Source: Lasiosphaeris hirsuta (taxonomy: Eukaryota > Ascomycota > Sordariomycetes > Sordariales > Lasiosphaeriaceae). Taken from it: 64,000 nt of DNA. The position numbers were made by a program, and so were the translations under genes. The stretch lies in the NCBI GenBank assembly GCA_030549175.1, contig JAUKUA010000010.1:310001-374000 (forward strand). Reading direction: 5' to 3'. Every line of letters starts with the position of its first letter. Position 1 is the first letter of the stretch. Below are positions 26,101-38,040 of the stretch, one piece after another. The notes below the pieces were generated by a model, which had not been told where the DNA came from, made no database searches, and was given only the letters and a program-made list of their open reading frames with translations.

Positions 26101-29100
26101 GCTCCAAGGACCTCGGGGAGGTGGGCTACACGCACACCCTAAGACGAGGAAGCGACGCCGACGAGTCCTTTTTGAGATGCCTTGGGTTCCTGTGCATCCA
26201 AGGCTCTCCGGTGCGGGTTGGGGATTTGAACCGCAATGACAACGGGAGCCACCAACCCGAGTCGCTCAGGCTCCTGGCTGACCTCCCACCATACCCATTC
26301 GATCACAGCCGCAGATTCTGGCACGAGAGTCGCCTCTCTCGAGACTACCGAAACCGACCGCATCTCCCGCACGAGTTGCTGGGCGCTCTCTCTGTCGATG
26401 TCAACCGTATAGAGCCTCGCTGGCGGCGGTTCCTGAGCCTGAAGGAAATCCCGTGGCTTCGGAAGCACATAATACAGGGGCAGGTCGTGTTTCCCGCGGC
26501 TGGATATCTGACCATGGTTGTGCAAGCGGCCCGGCAGCACATCATGACAACATCCCCTACCGCTCATGTCGATGCTGTATCGCTCCGCAATGTCAACATT
26601 GGAAAGGCGCTCATCCTGTCGGAGGAGGACACTGAAGGCGTAGAGATTACCTTGTCGCTTCGGCCACAGGCACGGACCGCGCGCGAGTCGTCGGGGCTCT
26701 GGAACGAGTTCCGCATCTTCAGTGTAACACCGACAGGGGAGTGGGCGGAGCACTGTCGCGGTTTGGTGCACGTCGAGGCGAACGATGATGATCACCAACG
26801 GGGCGGGATGGAGGATCAAGTCGGGCAAGAGCAAATCGCGCGCATTGCGGAGCAGTGCGGGCGTGAGGTGTCGGCACCCCGGTTCTACACGCTCGCGCGC
26901 GAGGTCGGGCTTGATTGGCAGGACCCGTTTGACAACTTGTACGGCATAAAATCCGGCATCAACGCCTGCCTGGCAGTCGCCCGCACTCCGACCGACCACT
27001 CGGAACCCGGCGGCGTGGGAGACGTTCTCCACCCCGCCGTCTTGGACTCTGTTTTGTTTCACGGCCTTTGCTTCATTGCCATGGGCGAGAGGGGGGCGCG
27101 TTCTGCCCTTGTCCCGACATTCATTAAGCAGCTCCGAATGAGCATCCGCCACCTAGCTGCTGGTGGTGGTCTCATGGCTGCCTCGACAGGCGCCTCGGAC
27201 GGACCAGCATATGACGTCTTTGTTTGCCGCGGAGGTGGTGGTGCGGCCGCAGATAAGATGATGGTTCTACAGGCCCAAGGAGTCTGCCTCACGGCATTGC
27301 CAGGGAACATCGACACCGGCTCGGCGGCGCGGGAGCTATGCCATGACACGGAATGGATCACGTATTCCGAGAGCTGGACGCCGAAACACCGGGAGCGGAT
27401 TTGCAAATCGGCAGTACCGGCAGCCTCGGTGTCGGCGCAGAACCGCATACTGGAGGCCTTGACGCTGCACTATGTGCAACAGGTTCTCACCGAGGTCTCG
27501 ATACATGACATTCCTGAGGGTGCTTATGTTCGTCGATTGTACGAGTGGATGCAGACGCTTGCCGGCTGCCGCTACGATTCGTCGCTCATCTCGGCCGAGG
27601 ACGGCACCAATGTAGGAGTCGTTGGCGAGGCGATTTCCCGCCTGGGGCCGCACCTCGGCGATATCCTCACCCAAAAGACCGACCCTCTGGCCTTGCTCAC
27701 CCCGGACAACCTCCTGTCGCGACTTTACGCCGACGACCGTTGCTCGCGCTGCTACACCCAGATGGCGGCGTGGTGCAAGGAGGTGGGGCTCCAGAAGCCG
27801 GGGCTGCGGGTCCTCGAGATCGGAGCTGGCACCGCGTCCACCACTGTTCCCATCCTGAGTGCGCTGCGCGGCTGCGTCAGTCAATACGACTTTACGGACT
27901 TGTCGTCTGGGTTTTTCGAGAGCGCCAAGGGGCGGCTTGGTGACATGGCAGATTCTGTCGAGTTCAGGGTGCTGAACATTGAGAAGGATGCACGACAGCA
28001 GGGCTTTGACGAGGCCAGCTACGATCTCATTGTGGCCAGCAACGTTCTCCACGCGACGCGGCGAATCGACGACACGCTTGGGAACGTCCGCTCGCTGCTC
28101 AAGCCGGGAGGCAGGTTGATGCTCTTGGAAGTCACCAGCCATCAGGTGTTCTACAACATGGTCTTTGGCGTGTTTGAAGGCTGGTGGGCAGGATACGATG
28201 AGGGCCGCAAGCAGTCGCCATTGCTCGAGCCTGCCGAGTGGCTGAACCGACTGAAGAAGGCTGGTTTCGAAGAGGCCGAGCCATGCTTTGAAGACCATCC
28301 GGAAGCCGAAGGTGGCACCTTGACCGTCTTCCTCGCGAGTGCCCCTCTGCCGTCGCGCCGAGAGCGGCTCCCGAGTATCAGTATAATCACCACCGAGGCG
28401 GAGCAACCAGCTACCGAGGCAGCATCGGAGATGATGGCGTTGCTGTTGTCGCAAGAAACCAAGCTCGGTCGGGTAGCCGTCTCGGTTCAGCAGCTCACTG
28501 CGCTGTCCCCCGGAGGAAATGTTTCTGTGATGCTCCCAGAAGTGGGCAAACAGTTGAGCGATAAGGTCGATGCCGACTCCTGGCGCGGATTTAAAAACTG
28601 GGTCCTAGGTGCACGAGCGGTCCTACTGGTCAGCCAGGAAAACAGCGCAGACGTAGCCGACCCAGGAGTCGCCGGCCTCTGGACCGGATTCGCGCGTTGT
28701 CTCCGTTTGGAGCACCCTGAAATCCGCATTGTCACTCTACAACTCGAGCACACAGACGTCCCAGCCATGGAGAAACTTGGCGAGATTCTTCCCGTCCTGC
28801 TGGGCAGCCAGACTTTTGATCTGAGCTGCGAGAGCAGCGAAGTGGAGACCGAGTTTGCCGAGAGGGATGGCCAGCTCTTTGTTTCACGCCTCGTGTGCCG
28901 GTCCGAGATAACCGAGGACGTCTACCGTAGCGGCCAAGTGGCAGAGCCTGAGCTAGCGCTGTTCCTAGACAACCGTCGCACCCTCACGGCGGAGCTGGGT
29001 ATTCCGGGCCTGCTGGAGAGCTTTCGCTGGAAGGACGACATGGGTGCGCCATCCGTCGGCTCTGATGACGTTAGGATCGAGCTGCGGGCCGCGAGCATCA

Positions 29101-31249
29101 ACTTCAAGGACGTGCTTATTGCGGCCGGCCAACTTGAGGGCATCACCGAGATGCGCAACGACTGCAGCGGCGTAGTTGTCGAGGTGGGGACCAACATGCG
29201 CAAGAGATTCAAGCCGGGAGACCGTGTCTGCGCCCTATATTCACGATCATACACCAACTATCCCGTCGTGCATGGTGACTGCTGCGCAGTCATTCCAGAC
29301 TCCATGACATTTGAGGAGGGAGCTTCGCTACCCATTGTGTGGGCCACGGTATATTACTCGTTGGTCGACCTAGGTCGGCTGAAGCGTGGAGACAGGATTC
29401 TTATTCATTCGGCTGCAGGTGCCGTCGGACAAGCTGCAATCATGTTATCTCAACACCTCGGAGCCGAAATCTTTGCTACAGTCGGCAACTCAGCCAAGCG
29501 CGAGCTGCTCCAGGATACGTACGGCATTCCCTCGGACCACATCTTCTCGAGCCGCACGACCGCCTTCCAAGGTGCCATCCGGCGGCTGACAGGCGGTTAC
29601 GGCATCGACGTCGCTCTGAACTCGCTCGGAGGAGAGCTGTTCCGGGAGTCGTGCAACCTAATGGCTCATTTTGGCCGGTTCGTCGAGATTGGACGCAAGG
29701 ATCTGATGGATGATGCCCTGATGCCCATGAGCTTTCTTCTCAAGAACGTTACATTTGCCTATGTAGATCTGACCGGCGTCATCGAGCACAACAAGCCCCT
29801 CGCCAGGCACATACTCAGCTCGGTAGCGGACCTCGCCGCCGCCGGGCACATTCGGGCAGTGCCATTGACGGTGATGCCCATCTCTGAGATTGAAACAGCC
29901 TTCCGGCTTATCCAGGCCGGCAAGCACACTGGCAAGGTCATCCTCACGGTCGAGGACGGTCAGAAAGTCAAGGTAAGGGGGGGGGGGGGAATAACGAGAC
30001 TGCGAGACTGCCAAATGCTGACAGCGATCTTTAGGCTGTCCCTCCTGCACCCGTTCCAGCACATCTGAAAGCGGACGCGACGTATGCTGTCGTTGGCGGA
30101 TTCGGCGGTCTTGGGCGTGCCGTCGTCTTGTGGATGGCAAGCCACGGTGCGCGGAACATCATCGCGCTCTCCCGCTCGGGCGCCAAGGACCAGCAGAGCC
30201 TGTCCTTCATCCGGGAGATGGGCGCCAAGGGTATCAAGGTCGTCGGGAAGGCGTGCGATGTATCCTCCAAGGAGCGCATCACAAACCTGGTGCAAGAAAT
30301 TGAGCGCGACGGAATGCCTCCCATCCGCGGTATCATCCAATCCGCCATGGTTCTCAGGGTAACATATGCTTCCAAAGTTTCCTACCCCGTTTCTCCTGAC
30401 CAGGCGATTAACCATCGAGAACCATCTCTCTAGGACGCATTGTTCCAAGACATGACAGCCGAAGATTGGAACTCGGCTCTCGCACCAAAGCTACGCGGAA
30501 GCGTGAATCTAGAGACCGTTCTGGGCCAAGACCTCGATTTCTTCATCATGCTCTCTTCGACCGTAGCGGTGTGCGGAAACATCGGGCAGTCCAACTATGC
30601 AGCAGGTTGCGGCTTCCAAGACACGCTGGCGCGGCAGCGAGTCAGGCGTGGTCGGCCAGCCTATTCAATCAACGTCGGTCCTGTCACCGATGTTGGTTAT
30701 GTGAGCGAGAACCCACAAGTCGCCGACGCACTGCGGCGGGCAGGAATGGGGGACATTTCCGCGGCGGATTTGCTCGCCGTGGTGAACCACTCGCTGAAGC
30801 ACCCCCTGGAAGGTGGCTGCGTGGTTGGCGTGGCACCAAACAGCAACGCCAGCGTATCAGGTGGGGGGGGCGGCTGGATGCGGCAACGTCTGTTCGCCCA
30901 CCTGGCGCGGCGTGACGGGGCGTCGCAGCGCGAGAAATGCCAGTCTACAGACGTTGCAACGCTACTCGGCGCCGCTGAGCGCTTTGAGGACGCCGTGGAG
31001 CTCGTGCGCGATGCCATCCTGCAGCAATTGGGCAAGCTGATGGCGACGCCCGTCGAAATGCTCAGCGCGACACGGAGTTTAGACAGCTACGGAGTCGACT
31101 CGCTCGTTGCCGTCGAGCTGAGGAATTGGATCGGCGCGTACCTTGGGGCCAACGTCCAGCTAATGGTATTGAGGGGAGCAAGCAGTATCAATGGGCTTGC
31201 TAAGATTGTGGCTGGAGAGTCGCGACTGGTGTGCTTTGAGATTGTATAG
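23190..31249 (+). CDS. highly reducing polyketide synthase, KS-AT-DH-MT-ER-KR-ACP
   Basis: My model is join(23190..23513, 23573..23659, 23722..24636, 24689..24738, 24797..29972, 30035..30358, 30434..31249), 7692 nt or 2563 aa, in frame throughout. KS carries the DTGCSSS nucleophile, EAHGTGT and GHTEGAAG. AT has GQGAQY near 591 and GHSSG near 678. DH has the HxxxGxxxxP block near 1018 and LHPAVLD near 1208. C-methyltransferase has LEIGAGTA near 1464. ER has AAGAVGQA near 1993. KR has GGFGGLG near 2200 and the SS...SNY catalytic residues near 2345. ACP has GVDSLVAVEL near 2512. There is no thioesterase, so release needs a partner, which fits the neighbouring ligase and acyltransferase. All reducing domains and MT keep their motifs, so a reduced, methyl-branched acid is expected, probably 3-hydroxylated to supply the ring hydroxyl (inference). 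Start chosen at 23190 (A at -3); it gives about 52 residues before the KS. Confidence 0.93.
24689..24738 (+). other. 50-nt microexon in the PKS ketosynthase
   Basis: Conceptual splicing gives the conserved KS segment IPLRAERQKLHRISVN, joined to the preceding DEWNLR and the following SFGYGGTNAHV. The upstream intron 24637-24688 starts GTGAGT, has a CTGAC branch-like box and ends AAG. Without this exon the KS lacks about 17 residues and loses its frame. Confidence 0.88.
24739..24796 (+). other. non-canonical GC-AG intron in the PKS
   Basis: The intron begins GCATGA after exon-end AACAG and ends GTTTAG, with a good GCTAAC branch box 16-21 nt before its end. The only nearby GT (24731) gives the wrong phase to the acceptor that restores SFGYGGTNAHV. 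I therefore read this as a GC-AG intron of 58 nt. Confidence 0.82.
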
Positions 31250-32014
31250 GACTGGAAAGCCATGACAGAAAGACTTGAATCATGTTGGTGGGTGGGATCG
31301 GGCGCCTGAAGGCCGCCCCAGCAGCGCGAAGTTGGCTGCCGAGGGTGGGTGCTCCGCAATACCCACCTAGCCCACATCGCGTGTTGAAGCATTAGAAAAC
31401 CAATTTCCCCGGCGTAAATAGTTTCCCAGATATATCACCAATCACTACTCTAATTTATTATTTGGCATTCGTGCCAAATTATCATCGTTCCGCCGACCCT
31501 GGAAGTTGTGATCTATCTCGTGCGTAGATCTCGGAGCGTCATGGTCACAGGGTAGAATAAAAGAGAATATGTGGTGACTTGCTGTCGCAATTTGACTACA
31601 TAACGGAGAGGGGAGAAGAATCATGAGGCAGGGTTTTCCGATATAAATAAGCATTCCTCACACTCCTCAAAACCTCCACCTACATCTGTTCGACTATCCT
31701 ACTGTCGACCAAAGTCGTTGAGTCGTTGTATGGTAGCGAAGGCGGCAAACAGTTGTAAAAAGATTGTCGGGGCGCGCTGTTGACCGCTGCCCTGCGGGCA
31801 CACCCTAGTCAGTTCCCCCCCCCCCAACTCGGGTGCTGTTGGAATTCAGCACTTTGATCAATTGATTTAACTTGTTCAATTCGTTGTGTGTTTCCTTGTA
31901 TGTTCCTCCCCCCCCCCCCCCCCCCCCCCGCGCTGGAAAATTCTATTGCACGACTAATCTCGCAAGTGCCATTTGCCTAGAGATCTAACATGATTTAAAT
32001 GCCCTTCCGTTCAA
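31250..32014. other. intergenic between convergent PKS and ligase 3' ends
   Basis: No gene is supported. The stretch holds both 3' flanks, an AT-rich middle, and two C homopolymers, one of about 11 at 31817-31827 and one of 22 at 31908-31929. Short reading frames inside show no protein pattern. Confidence 0.55.
31908..31929. repeat. 22-nt poly-C homopolymer
   Basis: Uninterrupted run of C as given, in the intergenic space between two convergent genes. The length may be imprecise because such runs are hard to sequence. It could form i-motif/G-quadruplex structure; no function is claimed. Confidence 0.9.
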
Positions 32015-34037
32015 TCACACAGCACTGAGCGCCCTCAACTCCCTCTTCAACACCTTTCCACTCTGACTCTTCGGGAGCGCCTCGATAAATACGATGCGGT
32101 TGTGCAGCCAGTGAGACTCGTCCAGCCGACTCTGCACAAATTCATCAATGGTGTCTCGAAGCTCCTCTTCGTCGCACTCAGCCCCCACCGACTCTGACCG
32201 GACCACGAACGCCTTGGCCCGTTCCCCAGCATTCTCATCTGGCACGCCTATCACCGCCACGTCAACAACGGCAGGGAGCTCGCGCAGCACAAGCTCAATA
32301 TCAAGAGGAACAACCTGTAGCCCCTAGCGTCTAGTCAGTATCCATCAACCCTGAACGGCAGCAACGAAATCTTGATGGGAAGTCTAGAAAACCCACCTTG
32401 ACTTTGATCATTTCCTTGATCCGGTCTCGGATAACCAAGTGCTCTGTACCGTTGGGGCTCTTCTTAAACATGCCAATGTCCCCTGTCCGTAGCCAGCCGT
32501 GCTCGTCAAAAGAGTCCTTGGTGGCCTCGTCGTTGCCGAGATACCCCTTGAAAAGAGTCGGGGACATGAGAAATATCTCTCCCGGGCTGTCGAGCGTCTC
32601 GACCTCAGCTCCATTTTGATCAACAAGCCGGGCCTGGATCATTGGCAAGAGGGAGCCCGAGGACCCTGCCCACGTATCGTGTGCGCTCGTAAAAGTCGAG
32701 ACGAAAACACTCTCTGTTAGTCCTGTCGCACAGCGCGTCAGTGCCCAGTCGATGGAGAGGAGGGGGTTGGGGCAGGAAGAGGCAGTACCGTATGCAGTAA
32801 GGACCTTCCACCTGGGCTGCTGAACATGCAGCTTGTCTACCAGGCTCTTGTCAAGTCCCGCCGCGCCGTTAACAACAGTCGTTACCGAGGACAGGTCAAA
32901 CACCTCGAATAAGAAAGGGTTGGTAGCCAATGCGACAATAATGGGCGGCACCTGGGACCCATCATATCAGCGTCGACGTCCTCCTCCACCAACATTTGAG
33001 AAAGACGGGGAACATACAAGGTAAAGCCTCCCGATGTGGTACTGCTGGACCGACTGCAGCATGAGCTGCATGTCAAAGCGGGGGAGGACGACGAGCGTCT
33101 CCCCGCGCCACGCTGCCAGATGCCCAATCTCAACTCCATAGCCGTGGGTAAAGGGAATCACTCCCGTGACGGCTTGTGGGCGCCAATCCTTGCCATGGAC
33201 CCCCTCATATGCGGACACTTGCATGACGTTGACTATGATGCCATAGTGTGTAATCATGGCCAGTTTCTTCAGCGCTCGCTATTAGTAGAGAACTCACCCC
33301 CTTCCCTTTCCTCAAAGGGACGTACCTGTTTCCCCGAAGTACCACTTGTCGCACACAAATAGGCAATCTGCTCCTTGGCCTGGCCCTTTTCCCAAGCCAA
33401 CGGCTCTGGTGGCCCCACGCGGGAACCTTCGGCGACCAGCTGCTCCAGGTTCTTGAAACCATCAATTGGCTCGGGATTCTTAAGAAATCCATCCGGCAGA
33501 GGGAGCGTGAACACCCTGCTAGACAACTGCGATGCTACCTCAATCGACGTAGATACAAGTGTTTGACAAGTAAAAATAGTCGCACACTTTGCCGACCTCA
33601 TGTGCGACACCATTTCGCCCACGGAGCTGTTCGGGTGAATCAGCAAGCAGATGCCATTGAGACGATGGATTGCCCAGCTCAACGTAAAGAAGTCGATCTA
33701 ACAAGAGTGTTGGTGAGATGGGTCTGACAACTCCACGCTAGGGTGATGATAAACTCACCGTGTTGAGGCTGTAAATCGCCGCCACCTTGTCCCAAGGAGA
33801 CCCTTTGTTAGTGGACCACCCAAGTTCCTTACTCAAGCCACCGGCTAGCCATTCGACTCTTTCGTGCAAGTCACTCCGAGAATATGATTTGCCAGAGAGG
33901 CCATCCACAATCAGTGCCTCGGTAGCTTCCTGGTGAGAGGCACTCTTCACTCCCTCGAGGACGAACTGGCTCAGAGGAATTGAATCTGGGATTTCCCATG
34001 GTATGTCTGGTACCCAATCTGGGCTCGAGAAGACCAT
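32015..34037 (-). CDS. acyl-CoA synthetase / AMP-dependent ligase of the lipopeptide cluster
   Basis: My model is complement(join(32015..32323, 32397..32722, 32789..32951, 33018..33266, 33326..33697, 33759..34037)), 1698 nt or 565 aa, a normal length for 4-coumarate-CoA-ligase-like adenylating enzymes. Visible motifs: phosphate loop TSGTSGKQK spanning exon 2/3 near residue 213, AYGLTES spanning exon 4/5 near 355, the HGWLRTGDIG block near 450, and the C-terminal catalytic-lysine block SQSGKVLKREL. Start chosen at the ATG at 34037, which has A at -3 and G at +4. Five introns of 59-73 nt all have GT..AG ends. Family knowledge: in emericellamide and beauveriolide clusters this ligase converts the free PKS acid to its CoA ester for the acyltransferase. 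No PTS1-like C-terminus is seen (ends SAV). Confidence 0.92.
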
Positions 34038-35690
34038 CTTTCGCCGCGGCAATGGATTGGAGACGAGGAGCAGAGGTTCTCGCAGCCAGTGGACGCGATG
34101 GTGTAGTCCGTTATTAACCTAAATCGAGGGAAAATTGCCAGCGCTGGGTGACCAGACCCCATGAGAGGGTTTGAATAAGCTCCTTGGTTTTAACCTGCCC
34201 TTGCTGTTCAGGAGCACGGAAGGACCCGAACGATCGGCGATCACTGAGACAAGGGGCTCGGGGGTAACCAATCAATTGTTCTAGTCGCGAATTTCTGCTT
34301 CTTTTGTGTGGCGTAAATGAAAGACATCAAATACCTGGGCAGGGGAGAGGATCTGCTTGACGCACAATCCGGGCCGGTATCATGAAAATCGTCCCGTTGG
34401 CTCAGAGTAAGACAGGAGAGATGGCTACCAACGTGATGAATTTACTGAAGAGGGAGTCATCTGGGTGCGAATGGCCTCTATTATACACAACATATCCAAC
34501 CTCTAACGTCATGGCCAGCATATTCCAGATAGTGGCGCGTTGGTACGTGATTTTGGTATTTAGTTTAGAATACGTGCCAACGTTCGTGCTTCGGCGGTAT
34601 TCCATGTGAGATCCATCCCACCACAGCTCGCTTATTGACAGGATCGGCAACCGCCTATCACGCGATCTATTCCTAAATCTTCATTCGTCGGCGGCTTCCG
34701 CGCAACAGTTGTCACATCCCTGCTTCCGACGATAATCGGATGCTCACAGACGCTGCTGAAGCCCGAAAACGCACCCCATTCTGTCTTGGAGGGACTAGAC
34801 TAGTTCGGCTTGAGGACGCCAGTATAGTGAAGAATCACATGAACTGACTGTATCAAGCGTGTTGCTGTTGTTGACTCGAGCTCCCTAGACTTGAGCCTGC
34901 GATGTTTGTCGAATTCTTTGTTATGAACCGAGCATCGCTTGATGCGAATGTTCGGGGCGAATGTAACTGTTTTTGCTGCGCAGCTCCTCGTGGGTGGCCC
35001 CCCAATTGAGCTGGTGTAGCAACGACAACAAACGAATAGAAGAACACAAGCAAAACCGCATATTAGAGAAAAATGAATACAAACCATCACTAATAGAGGT
35101 GTGATCTGCTCCAATATGGGCGCTTCTGATCGAGTAAGGAGGCATCAGCTAGAGTAGATGGTTCAACAGACCCGCCGAAGCTACCCGCTTCGGCGAGGAT
35201 TATCGCTGATTTGTGTGTCGTGTTGTGGGACTTGACAGTTGAAGGCGAAGGCTCACCGACATCTCCGTGACAAAGGACTCTTGTTTCGCCTAGAAGCGAG
35301 ACAGTCTGGGGTACCGCTTCGGTGGCGAGGTGGGTTGATGGTCAACACAGCCGTGAACTGTTGGAGGGAATGGGAGCTCAAGACTCCTAGCTACAAATGG
35401 ATGTGGGGTTGTAGTCGCTCAATTTCTGGCGCTACATGTATTAAACCTATAACCTATGAGGAAACCTGGTCGTGACAGGATGGTGTGTCCTTAGCGTCAT
35501 GATCGAGGCGGGTGGCATCCCCCTGTCCAATCTGCGAGCTGGTAGGATACCCCTCAATGACACAACCCGAAAACTCAAACAATGACCCAGGCTGATGGCG
35601 TCCCCAGTGCCCTCTAATGTGATGTAGACTCCCTTTCTTCTATCCTGTTACTTTTCTACCCCGAAGACGATCGACCTCCCGTCGTGGGCC
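34038..35690. other. intergenic at the right edge of the cluster
   Basis: The first few hundred bases are the ligase upstream region. The rest is moderately AT-rich, without a supported gene. An imperfect inverted repeat (GTTGGTACGT near 34539 and ATACGTGCCAAC near 34570) is visible. Base composition changes from the GC-rich cluster to the decayed region that follows, so I place the cluster boundary here. Confidence 0.5.
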
Positions 35691-35699
35691 TCCCCAAGC

Positions 35700-37166
35700 C
35701 GCAATCGAGCTCTCATCACTCTCTACTTGGTAACGGCTCCCTCCCCAGCACACAACCCCCCATCAGCTCATTGACCTCGGGATTCCTTGTTGCTGTAAGT
35801 AGCGTACTAAACGAAGAACTCTTCACACAGTACCATCCATTCTCCCGCAGAGCATACACCCCGGCAACCACGGCCAGTAGCGACATCACGGCTGCAATAT
35901 CATACGACACAAGGAGCTAGAAGGGGTGGTATTCCCATCGCTGAACGCCCGAAGACACGATGGAGGGCGTGGGGACGCTGATGCGCTCATTCATATGGTC
36001 CCGTAAGAGGAGGGAAAGGATAACATCGGCAAAGTTACGCTCCAGCTCGCGGGGAAAGTCGGCCACGGGGAAGAGGTTAGACTTAGTGTCGAGAAGGGTT
36101 GTCTTGGCGATGTCGGAGATGGGGTTGGTCTAGGCTGTGAAATTGGTTTGGATGTTTCGGTTTTGTAGGTCACGGTGGAAGTGGAAGCCCAGAACGTGGT
36201 ATGAGCTGTATTTTACTTAATTAAGGGGGGGAGGACGGTTGGTAGGGGGGGGTGTTGTTGGGACTTACGTAAATTGGCGGTATATGCCATTCCAGGGGCC
36301 CATCATCTCGCCCTTGCGAAAGACTGGTTGGAGATGCTCAATATGGGTGACGTTAGTTACCTGGCGCCCTCCAAAGAAGCTGAAGTCGACATGGTACTTG
36401 GCGTGGTGAAGCATGCACTTCAAGATGTACCGCTCCAACGCAAACGGCCAATGTTCGCGGTCTCAGCTGTGCTGGGGGCAGGGAGGGAAGTGTTCCTGAC
36501 ATAACCAATCCACATAGGATACTCCCGGTTGAACACGCCATACACAGGGTGAGACCGGTTGTTAGTGTGCTCTAGCCACGGGATAGGGATACCCCAGTGA
36601 TCAACCTTGTCTGCGTGTTGGGAATTGTTTCTCCTCTCACTCCGGTCCGTGTCAAGCCTAGCCTCAAGCTCAATCCAGGAGCAGGTGTAAGTTTAGTTCC
36701 CTGTGGGAGGGAGGTGGTCAATGTGCTGCCCCGTCGCCCCTTCAAAGTCTGGCATCTCGTCACACTTGAAAGACGGCCCGTCGAAGATGAGACTGTAAGT
36801 GTAGTTGGAACCGGCCGGGCAGGGGTTGGCTGCTTGGAGCGGCGCGTTGTGAGGACCACCACAGGATTGAAATGCACTGAAACAGAAAGAGGGTTGGTCG
36901 TAGTACCACTTCTGTGTCTCATCATCGAGGCCCCAGTAGCAGACTTCAGTGTTTGCTGTACTAGTTGCGCCAACCCAGGGCACCGTGTTGTCGCGGGTGA
37001 AGTCGGCTAAGGAAGCGTTTCGGCAAGTTTCTTGCGTAATATGGATGCTAGGCTTGACAATGATGGCTGAGGGTGCAGCAATGGCACATAAGGGTAGGAG
37101 CCTGAATGGTTGATAGTACATGTTAATGCGGCTGGCAGATAATGTCCCTTGCTTCCTTATCAACAA
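35700..37166 (-). pseudogene. broken fungal membrane glycoprotein of unknown function
   Basis: Minus-strand fragments in the right order match a fungal family I know only as a large uncharacterised membrane glycoprotein. The Cys-rich ectodomain piece lies at 36693-37166, with CYWGL, WYYDQPSFCF and SFKCDEM. Then come RNTSLPAP and the segment with HHAKYHVDFSFFGG near 36370-36440, in a shifted frame. The C-terminal membrane helix and tail at 35716-35910 contain AAVMSLLAVVAGVYALRENG followed by TLLTATRNPEVNEL. The pieces sit in different frames, and a TAG lies just before the last helix near 35920. A signal-anchor-like hydrophobic stretch starts the protein. The coding signal is clear but no intact model can be built, so I call it a pseudogene. 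Confidence 0.65.
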
Positions 37167-38040
37167 ATCGCGGCGAGAAGGACCGAGCCTTTGGCTTTTG
37201 ACATTAGCTCAATACTTAGGACATCGGCTATGCTGCAGCTTACCTGGGAAAATGTGAGAATTAACGTGGAGCCCAAGCGAGAAGATGTACCCGCGGTTCT
37301 TGTGGGTGCCACACTCGCAGGGCTCCTAGGTCCCCCGTAAGATAGAGTGGACCTGATCAACTAACTATAGAACGTAATAGCGATTCCTTTAAAAAAGGGC
37401 AAAACCGGATTTAGAGTTATCATTCGAGGAATCTTCCACGTAACACGCGGACTGAGACAATAGCACTGGAACATTCTCCAGATCTAGCTACGTCAGGAAC
37501 AGTATGTCATAGCCTCACAGGGTACGGAGGAAAGCGACGATGATGACGAGAAGAGTTTGCTTAACGACGCGGCCAGTACTGCCCCTTCGCACATCATACT
37601 GGGTAACTAGCGAATACTTGGTGCTGGGGGATGTATCATTCCTAATGTGAATGACGTGAATCCTCCGGAGGAGCGTTCTCTATTCCTAATGATTGGGTCG
37701 GCGCTAGCTGTTCGGACCGCGCCAGCTCTGGTAATGTCAACCAGACAGGTGGCTGCATCTCCACGTCACTCAGCAACATGATGGCCCAATAAATGCCCGA
37801 CGCCCTGTGGCGTGTGGATAGCGCTAGCCCTCACTCCGCCATATCAACAAATCAACCAAATGCGAATAGAGTGTGTGCCCGCACTGTCTCAAACTACTGC
37901 ATTCTAGAGTGTGCCATAACTTAGTCTTGATCCACGTCCTGGTTGGGACACACATAAGTTGCAAGACCCGCGCACAGAGTTTATCGTATCTCCCCTACTT
38001 AGGACATTGGTACACGCACTAACCCCATTTAACTTAGGCT
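37167..38040. other. intergenic spacer between two pseudogenes
   Basis: About 870 bases of AT-rich sequence between a minus-strand and a plus-strand relic, so probably two former promoters back to back. Nothing else is recognised. Confidence 0.45.

Noticed and set aside
26139..28454. Long minus-strand frames of 337 and 372 aa inside the PKS
   Set aside because: They are antisense shadows of GC-rich PKS coding sequence; the plus strand carries all PKS motifs there.
32015..32040. Peroxisomal targeting signal on the ligase
   Set aside because: The protein ends in Ser-Ala-Val, not an SKL-type tripeptide.
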